Origin: Elusimicrobiota bacterium
GTDB lineage: Bacteria; Elusimicrobiota; Elusimicrobia; FEN-1173
Length of the DNA stretch: 64,000 nucleotides
NCBI GenBank assembly: GCA_016722575.1
Contig: JADKIY010000006.1
Span: 391,998 to 455,997 of the forward strand
Direction: 5' to 3'
Made by a program: the position numbers and the translations under genes. The notes under the pieces are model-generated. The model did no database searches and was not told the origin of the DNA. It saw only the letters and a list, made by a program, of their open reading frames with translations. Below are positions 9,050 to 19,881 of the stretch, piece after piece. Numbering within the stretch: the first letter of the stretch is position 1; each line of letters opens with the position of its first letter.

Positions 9050-9681
9050 ACCGACGTCGTTGGGCATGGGGGTTGGGGGGCATTCTTTTCGCCGGGCTCT
9101 TGGCCGGTTGCTCGGAAGTGGGCGGGTACAACACGCCCCTGGCGGTCACGCTGCCGCCCAGCATTCAAAAAATCGGCGTGCGGCCGTTCCAGAACCGGAC
9201 GCAATTCTTCGGTTTGGAGGACAAGCTGCGCCTGCGGGTGGAGGAGGAATTCATCCGGGACGGGCGCCTGCCCTTCGTGAACCAGGAATCCCAGGCCGAC
9301 GGGGTGATCGAGGGGGAAATCGTCAATTACATCCGCCAAGTGACCACCTACGACGCCAACAACCAGCCGGAGGAATACCGGCTGTGGGTCATCATGAACG
9401 TCCGGTTCATCGACCGGAAAAACGCCGTCACGCTTTGGGAAGAACCCCGGGTCGAGCAGGAATACCGCTACTTCGTGGAAACCGCCCCCGGCGGCCGCAC
9501 CGAGGAAGAAGCCCGCGAAGCCCTGTGGGACCTGTTCGCCCGGGACATCGTGAAACGGACCATCGAAGGATTCGGTTCGGTCACCGGCGCCAGCGCGCGG
9601 AAAGTGCCCACCGAAACGCTGCCCGCCAAGGACGCCGCGACGCCGTCGCGTCCCCGGGTGGCCCCGCCGGCCCCCTACTGA
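9046..9681 (+). CDS. lptE: LptE-like LPS-assembly lipoprotein
   Basis: This 211-residue protein starts at ATG 9046, overlapping the leuS stop, with GGGAGG upstream. A lipoprotein signal peptide ends in the lipobox 'LLAGC' (Cys near 21). The mature part, with 'VTLPPSIQKIGVRPFQNRT' and 'LRLRVEEEFIRDGRLPFV', matches the LptE/RlpB family, which plugs the LptD barrel and helps LPS reach the outer leaflet. The leuS-lptE-holA order is the same as in Escherichia coli, which strengthens the call. The C-terminal ~35 residues are Pro/Ala-rich and probably disordered. Confidence 0.82.
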   Translation: MNRRRWAWGLGGILFAGLLAGCSEVGGYNTPLAVTLPPSIQKIGVRPFQNRTQFFGLEDKLRLRVEEEFIRDGRLPFVNQESQADGVIEGEIVNYIRQVTTYDANNQPEEYRLWVIMNVRFIDRKNAVTLWEEPRVEQEYRYFVETAPGGRTEEEAREALWDLFARDIVKRTIEGFGSVTGASARKVPTETLPAKDAATPSRPRVAPPAPY

Positions 9682-9685
9682 GCCC

Positions 9686-10720
9686 ATGCCCGCCGCCGAC
9701 GACCCGCAGGCGCTGGTCGCGGGATGGTCCAAAGGGACCTTCCACCGCGTCTACATGCTGGCGGGCCCCGACGCGCTCACCAAGGAAGAAACCTTTCAAC
9801 GGCTGAAAGCCAAGTTCATCGGCGACGACCCCGGCGGGATGAACACCGACGGGTTCGACGGGGCCGACGCCTCCGCCGGCGCGATTTTGGCGGCCGCGGG
9901 GACCCTGCCCTTTTTCGGCGGCCGCCGCTTGATCGTCGTTCGCCGCGCCCAGGAACTTTCCACCGCCGAAACCAACCGCCTGGCCGACGGCATCGCCGGC
10001 CTTCCCGACTCCAATTGCCTGGTCCTTCTGTGGGACGACAAGGCCGACAACCGCACCGTGTTGGTTCAAGCCGTGCGGAGCGCCGGGGCCGTGGCGGTGT
10101 TTTGGCCGCCCTTTGAAAATCAACTGCCGGGGTGGATCGTGGAGCGCGCCGCGGCCCAGGGAAAAAAGATGGGGTTGCCCGCGGCCCGGGCCCTGTTGGA
10201 AACCGTGGGGCCCTCCCTGCCGGATTTGGCCCAGGAAGTCGGCAAACTGGCGCTCTACGCCAAGGACCGGGCCGACCTCACGGCGGAGGACGTGGCCGCG
10301 GTGTCGACCGGCGGACGCGCCGGGTTTCACTTTATGGAATGGGAGCGGGTTCTCTGGAGCCGGGACCGGACCCGGGCCCTGGGCGTGCTGGAGGAAAAGC
10401 GGGGGCAGGGGGAAGCGGACGAGGCGCTCCTGCCGCAGTTCATCAAGGCCGTGCAGCGCTTGGCCCTGGCCAAGGCGCTCTTCGCGGAAAAGCGGCCCCG
10501 GTTGGAAGTATTTGAAAAGCTGTGGATTCGGCTTCGGGACGTTCAGGCCGATTTGGAAGCCGCCCAGGCGCGGTGGAGTTGGGGCGACGTCCGAAACGCC
10601 TTGGAGCGCCTTCTTCAGGCCGACGTGGCGATTAAATCCGGGCGCACAAGTGCCGACGCCGAATTAACGCGCTTAACGATCGCCTTGACGGAAGAAAACG
10701 CGCCGCTTAAGCGGCGCTGA
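9686..10720 (+). CDS. holA: DNA polymerase III subunit delta
   Basis: The 344-residue protein fits HolA, the clamp-loader subunit that opens the beta clamp. The N-terminal AAA+-like module begins 'FHRVYMLAGPDALTKEE', with 'LPFFGGRRLIVVRRAQEL' and 'DSNCLVLLWDDKAD' as expected for delta. A helical collar domain with a basic C-terminus follows. It has no functional Walker A, as is normal for delta. It lies four bases after lptE. Its last 14 bases overlap the 3' end of rpsT on the other strand, and in several bacteria holA and rpsT are neighbours. Confidence 0.85.
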   Translation: MPAADDPQALVAGWSKGTFHRVYMLAGPDALTKEETFQRLKAKFIGDDPGGMNTDGFDGADASAGAILAAAGTLPFFGGRRLIVVRRAQELSTAETNRLADGIAGLPDSNCLVLLWDDKADNRTVLVQAVRSAGAVAVFWPPFENQLPGWIVERAAAQGKKMGLPAARALLETVGPSLPDLAQEVGKLALYAKDRADLTAEDVAAVSTGGRAGFHFMEWERVLWSRDRTRALGVLEEKRGQGEADEALLPQFIKAVQRLALAKALFAEKRPRLEVFEKLWIRLRDVQADLEAAQARWSWGDVRNALERLLQADVAIKSGRTSADAELTRLTIALTEENAPLKRR

Positions 10721-10994
10721 GGGCTTTGTGGGCCGCCCGGGAGAGCTTGGCGATTTTGCGCGCCGCGTTCGTCGGATGAACGGTGTGGGCGTTGCCGAGC
10801 TTTTTCCAGGCGGACATCGTTTTGGGGAGGAGTTCCTTCACCTTGGCGGAGTCCTTGGCGGCGATGGCGCCGGTCAATTGCTTGGCCAGTTCGCGCGCCG
10901 TTGTTTTGGCGGCCACGTTGGCCCAACGGCGTTTAACGGCCTTGCGGACTTCCTTCAACGATGAAGTGTGACGTCCAGTTTTTAGCTTTGCCAT
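10707..10994 (-). CDS. rpsT: 30S ribosomal protein S20
   Basis: The 95-residue, Lys/Arg-rich protein begins 'MAKLKTGRHTSSLKEVRKA' and has 'HTVHPTNAARKIAKLSRAAH', diagnostic of bS20, which binds the 5' domain of 16S rRNA. It is transcribed against its neighbours and its 3' end overlaps holA by 14 bases. There is no Shine-Dalgarno sequence, and a strong promoter lies so close that the start codon is predicted at or within a few bases of the transcript 5' end. Confidence 0.93.
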   Translation of the reverse strand: MAKLKTGRHTSSLKEVRKAVKRRWANVAAKTTARELAKQLTGAIAAKDSAKVKELLPKTMSAWKKLGNAHTVHPTNAARKIAKLSRAAHKALSAA

Positions 10995-11002
10995 AGGGCG
11001 AG

Positions 11003-11031
11003 ATTTTAGATAATTTGATTTTGACCGTCAA
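11003..11031 (-). promoter_or_regulatory. Strong sigma70-type promoter of rpsT, placing +1 at the start codon
   Basis: On the minus strand TTGACG (11031-11026), a 17-nt spacer and TAAAAT (11008-11003) form a near-consensus promoter. The rpsT ATG begins at 10994, nine bases after the last base of the -10 box, so the mRNA should have no leader or only a few bases. Confidence 0.8.
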
Positions 11032-11058
11032 CCCGGGCCCCCCCTTCGAGGAGATTGT

Positions 11059-12654
11059 TTGACCATGACCCCGCCGTCCAACGCCGCGCGCCCCTCGTCC
11101 GAAAAAATGGTTCGCCACGCGGGCGCCGTTTCCATCGCGACCTTGATGTCCCGAATTTTGGGCTACGCCCGGGACGCCCTGGTGGCCAACGCCTTCGGCG
11201 GCGGCCATTTGACCGACGCCTTTTACGCCGCTTTCCGCTTGTCGAACCTGTTCCGCCGCATTCTGGGGGAAGGGCCCCTCGCCACGGCCTTCGTTCCCGT
11301 TTTTTCCGACCACCTGGCGCGGAAGGAGCGGGCCGAAGCCAACAATTTCTTTTACACCCTCTTCACCTTCCTGACGGTTCTGCTCCTGGGCATCGTGGCC
11401 TTGGGGATTTTGGGATCGCCCTTGATCGTGTCCCTGGCGGCGGGAGGGTTTAAGGCGGCGGACCCCTCCAAATACGAATTGACCGTCCGGCTCACCCGCC
11501 AGTTGTTCCCGTTCCTGTTGTTCGTCTGTTTGGCGGCCTTGTCCTCGGCGGCCTTGAACGCCCTGGGCTATTTCTTCATCCCCTCCCTGGCGCCCGCCAT
11601 GCTGTCGGTGGCGACCATCGTCTACATCCTTTTTATCCACCGTTGGACGGTGGACCCCATTCAGGGGTTGGCGATCAGCACGACCGTCGGGGGGATTCTC
11701 CACTTCCTCATGCTGTGGCCCCAACTCAAGAAAGAGGGGCTGTTGTTCCGCTGGCGCTGGAACCCCCGGGACCCCGACGTTCGCCGGGTGGGCTGGCTGG
11801 TGCTCCCGTCCATTTGGGGGCTCTCCATCGACCAGGTCAACGCCTACGTGGACACCATTTGCGCTTCCTTCCTGGCCGAGGGGTCGGTGACGGCCCTCTA
11901 CAACTCCAACCGGTTGATGCAGTTTTCCCTGGCTCTTTTCGGCGTGTCGCTGTCGACGGCCACCTTGCCCCACCTGGCGCTGAGCGCGGCCAAGGGGGAT
12001 TGGGAGGCGTTCAAAGAAAACCTCAATTTTTCCATCCGCATGACGCTCTATATGGTGGTGCCGGCCACGGTCGGAATGGTCCTCCTGGCCCGGCCCCTGG
12101 TGCAATTGCTTTTTGAACACGGGCGGTTCACGGCCGTGCAAACGGGATACACCGCCGCGGCGCTCGCGGCCTACACCCTGGGCCTGCCGGCCTATTCCCT
12201 GGTCAAGGTGATCGTGACCGCTTTTTACGCCCAGAAAGACACCCGCACCCCCGTCCGCGTGGCGACCCTGTGCCTCTTCATCAACATGGTGGGGAACGTG
12301 GTGCTCATGCATTACTGGGGCGTGGGCGGTTTGGCCTTCGCCACGACCCTGGCGTCCTTTGTCAACGTCGGCGTGCTCGTCCATTACCTCCGCAAAAAGA
12401 TCGGCCTCATGGGGGGGCGGCGCATCGGCGCGTCCCTCCTTCAAATGGCCGGGGCGGCCCTGGCCATGGCCGTGGCCAGTTGGGCCCTGCTCCGTTGGAC
12501 GCCGGGGGTTTTGGCCCTTCGAACCCTGGTGGCCGTCGGGGGCGGGGCCGCGGTGTACATCGGACTCACGCGAATTTTAAAGATGGACGAATACGACCGG
12601 ATGATGAGCCTCCTCCGCCGTCGGCGCGGGGCGAGCGTTCCCCTTGCCGAGTAA
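11059..12654 (+). CDS. murJ: MurJ lipid II flippase
   Basis: The 531-residue MOP-superfamily membrane protein has about 14 hydrophobic helices. The family-defining N-terminus 'SIATLMSRILGYARDALVANAFG' and 'DAFYAAFRLSNLFRRILGEGPLATAFVPVF' match MviN/MurJ, with the conserved Arg residues that line the cavity. It flips lipid II across the inner membrane for peptidoglycan synthesis. GAGGAG at 11048-11053 is well placed for TTG 11059; ATG 11065 two codons later is the alternative. The 3' end overlaps the start of uvrC by 11 bases. Confidence 0.92.
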   Translation: MTMTPPSNAARPSSEKMVRHAGAVSIATLMSRILGYARDALVANAFGGGHLTDAFYAAFRLSNLFRRILGEGPLATAFVPVFSDHLARKERAEANNFFYTLFTFLTVLLLGIVALGILGSPLIVSLAAGGFKAADPSKYELTVRLTRQLFPFLLFVCLAALSSAALNALGYFFIPSLAPAMLSVATIVYILFIHRWTVDPIQGLAISTTVGGILHFLMLWPQLKKEGLLFRWRWNPRDPDVRRVGWLVLPSIWGLSIDQVNAYVDTICASFLAEGSVTALYNSNRLMQFSLALFGVSLSTATLPHLALSAAKGDWEAFKENLNFSIRMTLYMVVPATVGMVLLARPLVQLLFEHGRFTAVQTGYTAAALAAYTLGLPAYSLVKVIVTAFYAQKDTRTPVRVATLCLFINMVGNVVLMHYWGVGGLAFATTLASFVNVGVLVHYLRKKIGLMGGRRIGASLLQMAGAALAMAVASWALLRWTPGVLALRTLVAVGGGAAVYIGLTRILKMDEYDRMMSLLRRRRGASVPLAE

Positions 12655-13978
12655 CGAACTCCTCAAAACCCTTCCCCACCGACCCGGCGTCTATTTGATG
12701 CGGAACCGGGCCGGGGCCATCGTCTACATCGGCAAGGCCGTGGATTTACGGAAACGCGTGGCGAATTATTTCCGCCCCACGGGGTTGGAACCCAAGACCC
12801 GGGCCCTCATGGACGAGGTGCAACACATCGATTACATCGCGGCCGCCAGCGAGCGGGAGGCCCTGGTGATCGAGCAACGGCTCATCGGCCGCCACCAGCC
12901 CTTGTTCAACGTCATGTGGAAGGACGGGAAGACCTACCCCTTCGTCAAAATTTCCACCAACGAGGATTTTCCCCGGATCCGTCTCACCCGGGATCGGCGG
13001 CGGGACGGGGCCCGCTATTTCGGCCCGTACCCGAACGTCAGCGCGGTGCGGGGCCTCCTGGAAGGGCTGTGGAAGCGGAAACTCTTTCCCCTGCGCCCCT
13101 GCGACTACGAATTCACCGAAGCCCAACCGTTGACCTATCAAAAAGTCCGGTCGTGCCTTTACCTGCACACGGGCGAATGCCCCGCGCCCTGCCTGGGGCG
13201 GATCTCCCGGAAGGACTACGGCGGCCTGGTGGACCGGGCCGTTCTCTTTTTCGAGGGGAAAAACACCCTTCTTCGACGGGGCTGGGAAGCCGAGATGAAG
13301 CAGGCCGCGGCCGAAATGAAATACGAGAAGGCGGCCGTTCTCCGCGACCACCTGGCCGCCCTGGCCCACGTGCGGCAAACGGTGACGTTCCGGGCCATGC
13401 GGGAGGAGGACGTTTTGGGGCGGATCCAATCCACCCAGGCGCTCCAGGAACTTCAGCGGGCGCTGGACCTGCCGCGCCCGCCCCGGTGGATCGAATGTTT
13501 CGACATCTCGCACGTTCAAGGGGTGGAGACCGTGGCCTCCCTGGTCGTGCTTCGGGACGGGAAACCGGACAAGTCCCAATACCGGAAGTTCCGCGTGCGC
13601 ACGGTGAAGGGAATCGACGATTTCGCCTCCATGGAGGAAGTCGTGGGGCGCCGCTACCGGCGCGTTCAAGCCGAGGGCGGGACCTGGCCGGATTTGACCT
13701 TGATCGACGGAGGACCGGGGCAGTTGTCGGCCGCCGTCCGGGCCGTGGCCCCCCTGGGGCGGCGTTTGGCCCTGGCGTCCCTGGCCAAACGGGAGGAGGA
13801 AATATTTTTGCCCGACCGCAAAGAGCCCATTTGCCTTCCCAAATCCTCCCCGGCCCTGCACCTGCTTCAGCGCGTTCGGGACGAAGCCCACCGTTTCGCC
13901 GTGACCTTCCACCGGTCGCGCCGCGACAAGAAAATGTTCGAAGGAGACGCCGATGCCCCTGCCGAAAAAAATCCGTGA
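12644..13978 (+). CDS. uvrC: UvrC-like excinuclease subunit lacking the C-terminal HhH domain
   Basis: This 444-residue protein has the UvrC order: GIY-YIG nuclease ('HRPGVYLMRNRAGAIVYIGKA', residues ~12-90), Cys-rich spacer ('CLYLHTGECPAPCLGRIS'), a UVR helix pair (~218-250), then the RNase H-like 5' nuclease domain. The last contains 'ECFDISHVQG', 'LTLIDGGPGQL' and 'RVRDEAHRFAVTFHR', so the catalytic Asp/Asp/His are kept. UvrC is usually near 600 residues; here translation stops just after 'RRDKK', where the tandem helix-hairpin-helix domain should begin. The start is TTG 12644 inside the murJ end, and the gene overlaps ogt by 26 bases. It should make both incisions in nucleotide excision repair, but DNA binding may differ. 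Confidence 0.88.
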   Translation: MPSNELLKTLPHRPGVYLMRNRAGAIVYIGKAVDLRKRVANYFRPTGLEPKTRALMDEVQHIDYIAAASEREALVIEQRLIGRHQPLFNVMWKDGKTYPFVKISTNEDFPRIRLTRDRRRDGARYFGPYPNVSAVRGLLEGLWKRKLFPLRPCDYEFTEAQPLTYQKVRSCLYLHTGECPAPCLGRISRKDYGGLVDRAVLFFEGKNTLLRRGWEAEMKQAAAEMKYEKAAVLRDHLAALAHVRQTVTFRAMREEDVLGRIQSTQALQELQRALDLPRPPRWIECFDISHVQGVETVASLVVLRDGKPDKSQYRKFRVRTVKGIDDFASMEEVVGRRYRRVQAEGGTWPDLTLIDGGPGQLSAAVRAVAPLGRRLALASLAKREEEIFLPDRKEPICLPKSSPALHLLQRVRDEAHRFAVTFHRSRRDKKMFEGDADAPAEKNP

Positions 13979-14267
13979 AGCCATGAAAGACCATTCCGCT
14001 TTTTACCAGTCGGTCTGGAAGGCCTGCGCCGAAATCCCCCGGGGCGAGGTCCGCACCTACGGCTGGATCGCCCAAAAAATCGGCAAACCCGGAGCGGCCC
14101 GAGCGGTCGGGACGGCCCTCGGGGCCAACCCCTTCGCGCCCGTGGTCCCCTGCCACCGGGTGGTGCGGTCGGACGGCGGGATGGGCGGCTATTCCGGCCG
14201 GGGGGGCGTCGCGACCAAGCGGCGATTGCTTGAAAAAGAAGGCGCGGAAGTTGGACGGAAGGGATAA
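13953..14267 (+). CDS. Short methylated-DNA-[protein]-cysteine S-methyltransferase (MGMT/Ogt domain)
   Basis: The 104-residue protein is only the DNA-binding/active-site domain of O6-alkylguanine transferases. It has the winged-helix part 'SVWKACAEIPRGEVRTYGWIA', the 'ARAVGTALGANPFAPVVPCHRVV' acceptor motif with Cys67, and 'GGMGGYSG'. The Cys separates it from alkyltransferase-like (ATL) proteins, which have PWHR instead; those bind lesions and hand them to UvrABC. It starts inside the 3' end of uvrC, so the two repair genes are translationally coupled, a suggestive pairing. It may directly demethylate O6-methylguanine. Confidence 0.83.
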   Translation: MPLPKKIREAMKDHSAFYQSVWKACAEIPRGEVRTYGWIAQKIGKPGAARAVGTALGANPFAPVVPCHRVVRSDGGMGGYSGRGGVATKRRLLEKEGAEVGRKG

Positions 14268-14277
14268 TTGATATAAT
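14251..14277 (+). promoter_or_regulatory. Candidate secA promoter
   Basis: TTGGAC (14251-14256) and a perfect TATAAT (14272-14277) are 15 bp apart, a short spacer. Transcription would begin near 14284, giving a leader of about 30 nt that is almost wholly taken up by the hairpin that follows. Confidence 0.5.
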
Positions 14278-14286
14278 TCAAAAATT

Positions 14287-14311
14287 GTGCCCGGAATTCC
14301 GGGCCATTTTT
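14287..14311 (+). terminator. Small hairpin with T-run directly before secA
   Basis: GCCCGG-aatt-CCGGGC followed by CATTTTTT ends one base before the secA ATG (14313). It has the form of an intrinsic terminator for the murJ-uvrC-ogt transcript. If the TATAAT upstream is the secA promoter, it would also sit in the secA leader and replace any Shine-Dalgarno sequence. Confidence 0.5.
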
Positions 14312-14312
14312 T

Positions 14313-17348
<3,036 letters not shown>

Positions 17349-17361
17349 TCCTCCCCCTCCG

Positions 17362-18888
17362 TTGAAACGCCACATTCCCCTTTGGGTCGGGCCGCTCGCC
17401 ACCGCGGTTCTCTATGTTTTTTGTTTTCCGCGGTTCAACGCGGGCGGGTGGTTGGGCTGGGTCGTCCTGGTTCCGTTCCTTCTGGCGATTCCCCGGTGGC
17501 CGCTTAAAAAAGCGTTGATCGCCGGAGGCCTGGCGGGGTTCGGGGCCCATCTCGGCACCTTGTATTGGGTGTATCCCACCTGCCGGTGGGGGGGCGTCGG
17601 AATCGGGGTGAGCGCGCTGGCGTTGGTTTCCTTGTCGGCCTATCTCGCGCTCTATTGGTCGGCCTTCGCCGCCGCGGTCAAAGCGGGGGAGGAAATGAAA
17701 ACCGCCCGGCCGTTTTTCCTGGCCGCCGCCTGGGTGGCGCTGGAATACCTTCGTGCCCACCTCCTGACCGGTTTCCCCTGGCTTCCCCTGGCCGGTTCCC
17801 AGTGGCTCGTTCCCAAACACCTTCCCTTGGCCGCCATCGGCGGCGCCCACGCGGTGTCCTTTATGGTGGCGCTCTTTAACGGCGCTTTGGCCCTGGCGAT
17901 CGACGGCCGTCTCCGGGGGGAAAAGCGCTGGGCGCGCCCCGCCGTGCCCGCCCTGTTGGCCCTGGTGGGTTTGACCGCCTGGAGCGTCGCCCTGTGGCGG
18001 CACCCGCCGGCGGAAGGCCCCGCGCTCCGCGCCGCGATTGTGCAGGGGAACATCGACCAATACAAAAAATGGGACCAAAATTACGAGGACGAAATCGTCG
18101 CGGCCTACACCGCGCTCACCCGAACCGCCGCGCAGGAATCCCCCGCGCTCATCGTGTGGCCGGAGACCGCGGTGCCCGGCTGGATCCCCAACGACGTGAA
18201 ATATCTGGAGTGGGTGGCGGGATTGGCCAAGGCGGCCCGGATCCCCATTCTCTTCGGCGCCGTCTCCCGGCAGGCGGGGCGGGATTACAACGCGGCCTTT
18301 CTCATGTCCCCGGCGGGGGAATTGATCGGCCAATACCGAAAGCGGCACTTGGTCCCTTTCGGCGAATACGCCCCGTTTCAAAAAATCCTGGGACGGTTGG
18401 ACGGCGTGTTGAGCGCTTTGGGGGCTTTCGACGCCGGGGACGAGGCCAGCGTTTTGGCGGGGCCCGTGCCTCTGGGCGTGAGCGTCTGCTTTGAAGGGCT
18501 TTTCCCGGGGCTTGTCGCCGACTTTTCCCGGGCGGGGGCGAAGGTCCTGGTGAACATCACCAACGACGGCTGGTACCGCGACAACGCGGCCCCGGAACAG
18601 CATTTTTCGGCCAACGTGCTTCGGGCGGTGGAAAACGGCCGTTGGGTTCTGCGGGCCGCGAACACGGGGATCTCGGGTTTCATCAACCCCCGGGGGGAAA
18701 TCCTCGCCAAAACCGCCTTGCTCACCGCCGCGGTTCTTCCCGGGCCGCTAACGGCCACGGACCGGCCGACCTTTTATGTTCGCCACGGGGATTGGTTCGC
18801 GGGGGGATGTTGTTTGATCGTTCTCCTCGGAGCCGGGAAAGCGCTGATTCAAAAAAGGCGAAGACCTTTCCCGGCGGCCTCGCGCTGA
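17362..18888 (+). CDS. lnt: Apolipoprotein N-acyltransferase
   Basis: The 508-residue membrane enzyme adds the third acyl chain to lipoproteins. About six N-terminal membrane helices precede a nitrilase-fold domain with the catalytic Glu ('IVWPETAVPGW'), Lys ('YRKRHLVPFGEYAP') and Cys ('SVCFEGLFPGL'), and a last helix near the C-terminus. The start is TTG 17362, 13 bases after the secA stop, with only a CT-rich stretch upstream. Lnt implies a diderm that makes triacylated lipoproteins, in line with the lipoproteins in this window. Confidence 0.9.
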   Translation: MKRHIPLWVGPLATAVLYVFCFPRFNAGGWLGWVVLVPFLLAIPRWPLKKALIAGGLAGFGAHLGTLYWVYPTCRWGGVGIGVSALALVSLSAYLALYWSAFAAAVKAGEEMKTARPFFLAAAWVALEYLRAHLLTGFPWLPLAGSQWLVPKHLPLAAIGGAHAVSFMVALFNGALALAIDGRLRGEKRWARPAVPALLALVGLTAWSVALWRHPPAEGPALRAAIVQGNIDQYKKWDQNYEDEIVAAYTALTRTAAQESPALIVWPETAVPGWIPNDVKYLEWVAGLAKAARIPILFGAVSRQAGRDYNAAFLMSPAGELIGQYRKRHLVPFGEYAPFQKILGRLDGVLSALGAFDAGDEASVLAGPVPLGVSVCFEGLFPGLVADFSRAGAKVLVNITNDGWYRDNAAPEQHFSANVLRAVENGRWVLRAANTGISGFINPRGEILAKTALLTAAVLPGPLTATDRPTFYVRHGDWFAGGCCLIVLLGAGKALIQKRRRPFPAASR

Positions 18889-18906
18889 TCGTTTTTCTTT
18901 TCCGGT

Positions 18907-19776
18907 TTATCGGTCGGGTCCGTTCCCCGAGCGAAAAACCTTCCGCCGAAAATACCATTCCACCGCTTTAACCCACCACCCGTCCGGCACCCACTTCCGA
19001 AGAAACCAATGAAGATGGGCGTCCCCCCCGATGCGCACCCGGAGCGGAATCCGCCGGGCTTCGCAAAGGTCCGCCATCCGCCGGGACACCGCCCGGGGAT
19101 CTTTTTCCGAATTCTCCCGAAAGGTTTTTAGGAAATCCTCAAAGGCCCGAACCCGCTTTTTGTCCGACGCGGGGACGTCCTCCTTAAGGGGCGGCCGGAG
19201 GGCGGCCCGGGAAAACCCGGTTCGATAGGCCCCCGGCTCGACCGCGCAGACTTGTACGCCGGACTCGGCGAGGTCGTAAAAGAGCGCCTCGGTCAGGGCG
19301 TCCAGGGCGTGCTTGGAAGCGCCGTAGGTGCCGTAAAAAGGAAACGTCGTGTAGGCCGTCAGGCTGGTGACGTTCAGAATCCGCCCCCGGGAGGACCGCA
19401 GAACGGGGAGGAGCCCCTGCAGGAGCGCCAACGGACCGAAAAAATTGAGATCGAATTGGTTGCGGACGTCCGTCAAGGATTGATGTTCGACCGGCCCCAG
19501 GACCGCGGCCCCCGCGTTGTTGATCAAGACGTCCAACTGCCGTCCGAAATGGAGTTTCGTTTTTTCAACCAGGTGTTGGATCGAAGCGGGGTCCCGCAGG
19601 TCGACGTCGGCGAATTTAAGCCGGGGGGAATCGGCCAGGTCGGGAAACAACGCCGCGCCCCGGACTTCGCCGCCCCGCAGGGCGGCCAGCACCCGGTGCC
19701 CCCGGGCGTGCAATTCCGTCACCAGCAATCGGCCGAAACCGCCGGAGGCGCCGGTCAATAGGATCGATTTTTCCAT
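18907..19776 (-). CDS. Short-chain dehydrogenase/reductase
   Basis: This 289-residue classical SDR has the NAD(P) motif 'TGASGGFG', 'DVDLRDPAS', 'INNAG', the catalytic Ser in 'LNVTSLTAYTTFPF' and 'YGASK' with the active Tyr and Lys. An in-frame upstream extension to 20022 crosses the putA start and looks spurious; ATG 19776 gives the standard N-terminus 'MEKSILLTGASGG'. TATACT at 19790-19785 on the minus strand lies nine bases before it. The substrate cannot be told; retinol/short-chain alcohol type SDRs are the nearest in flavour. It is convergent with lnt and divergent from putA. Confidence 0.85.
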   Translation of the reverse strand: MEKSILLTGASGGFGRLLVTELHARGHRVLAALRGGEVRGAALFPDLADSPRLKFADVDLRDPASIQHLVEKTKLHFGRQLDVLINNAGAAVLGPVEHQSLTDVRNQFDLNFFGPLALLQGLLPVLRSSRGRILNVTSLTAYTTFPFYGTYGASKHALDALTEALFYDLAESGVQVCAVEPGAYRTGFSRAALRPPLKEDVPASDKKRVRAFEDFLKTFRENSEKDPRAVSRRMADLCEARRIPLRVRIGGDAHLHWFLRKWVPDGWWVKAVEWYFRRKVFRSGNGPDR

Positions 19777-19847
19777 GCCCGTAGAGTATACGGGAGGAAC
19801 GGGCAAAAAAAAAGTCTTTCCGCGTCCCCCGCCCGGGAACGGCCGGG

Positions 19848-19875
19848 TTGAATTTGTCGGCGGGCGGGATATACT
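19848..19875 (+). promoter_or_regulatory. putA promoter with +1 at the start codon
   Basis: TTGAAT (19848-19853), a 16-bp spacer and TATACT (19870-19875) are followed by the putA ATG at 19882, exactly seven bases after the -10 box. No Shine-Dalgarno sequence is present ('TGAAACCATG'), so a leaderless mRNA is predicted. Confidence 0.7.
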
Positions 19876-19881
19876 GAAACC

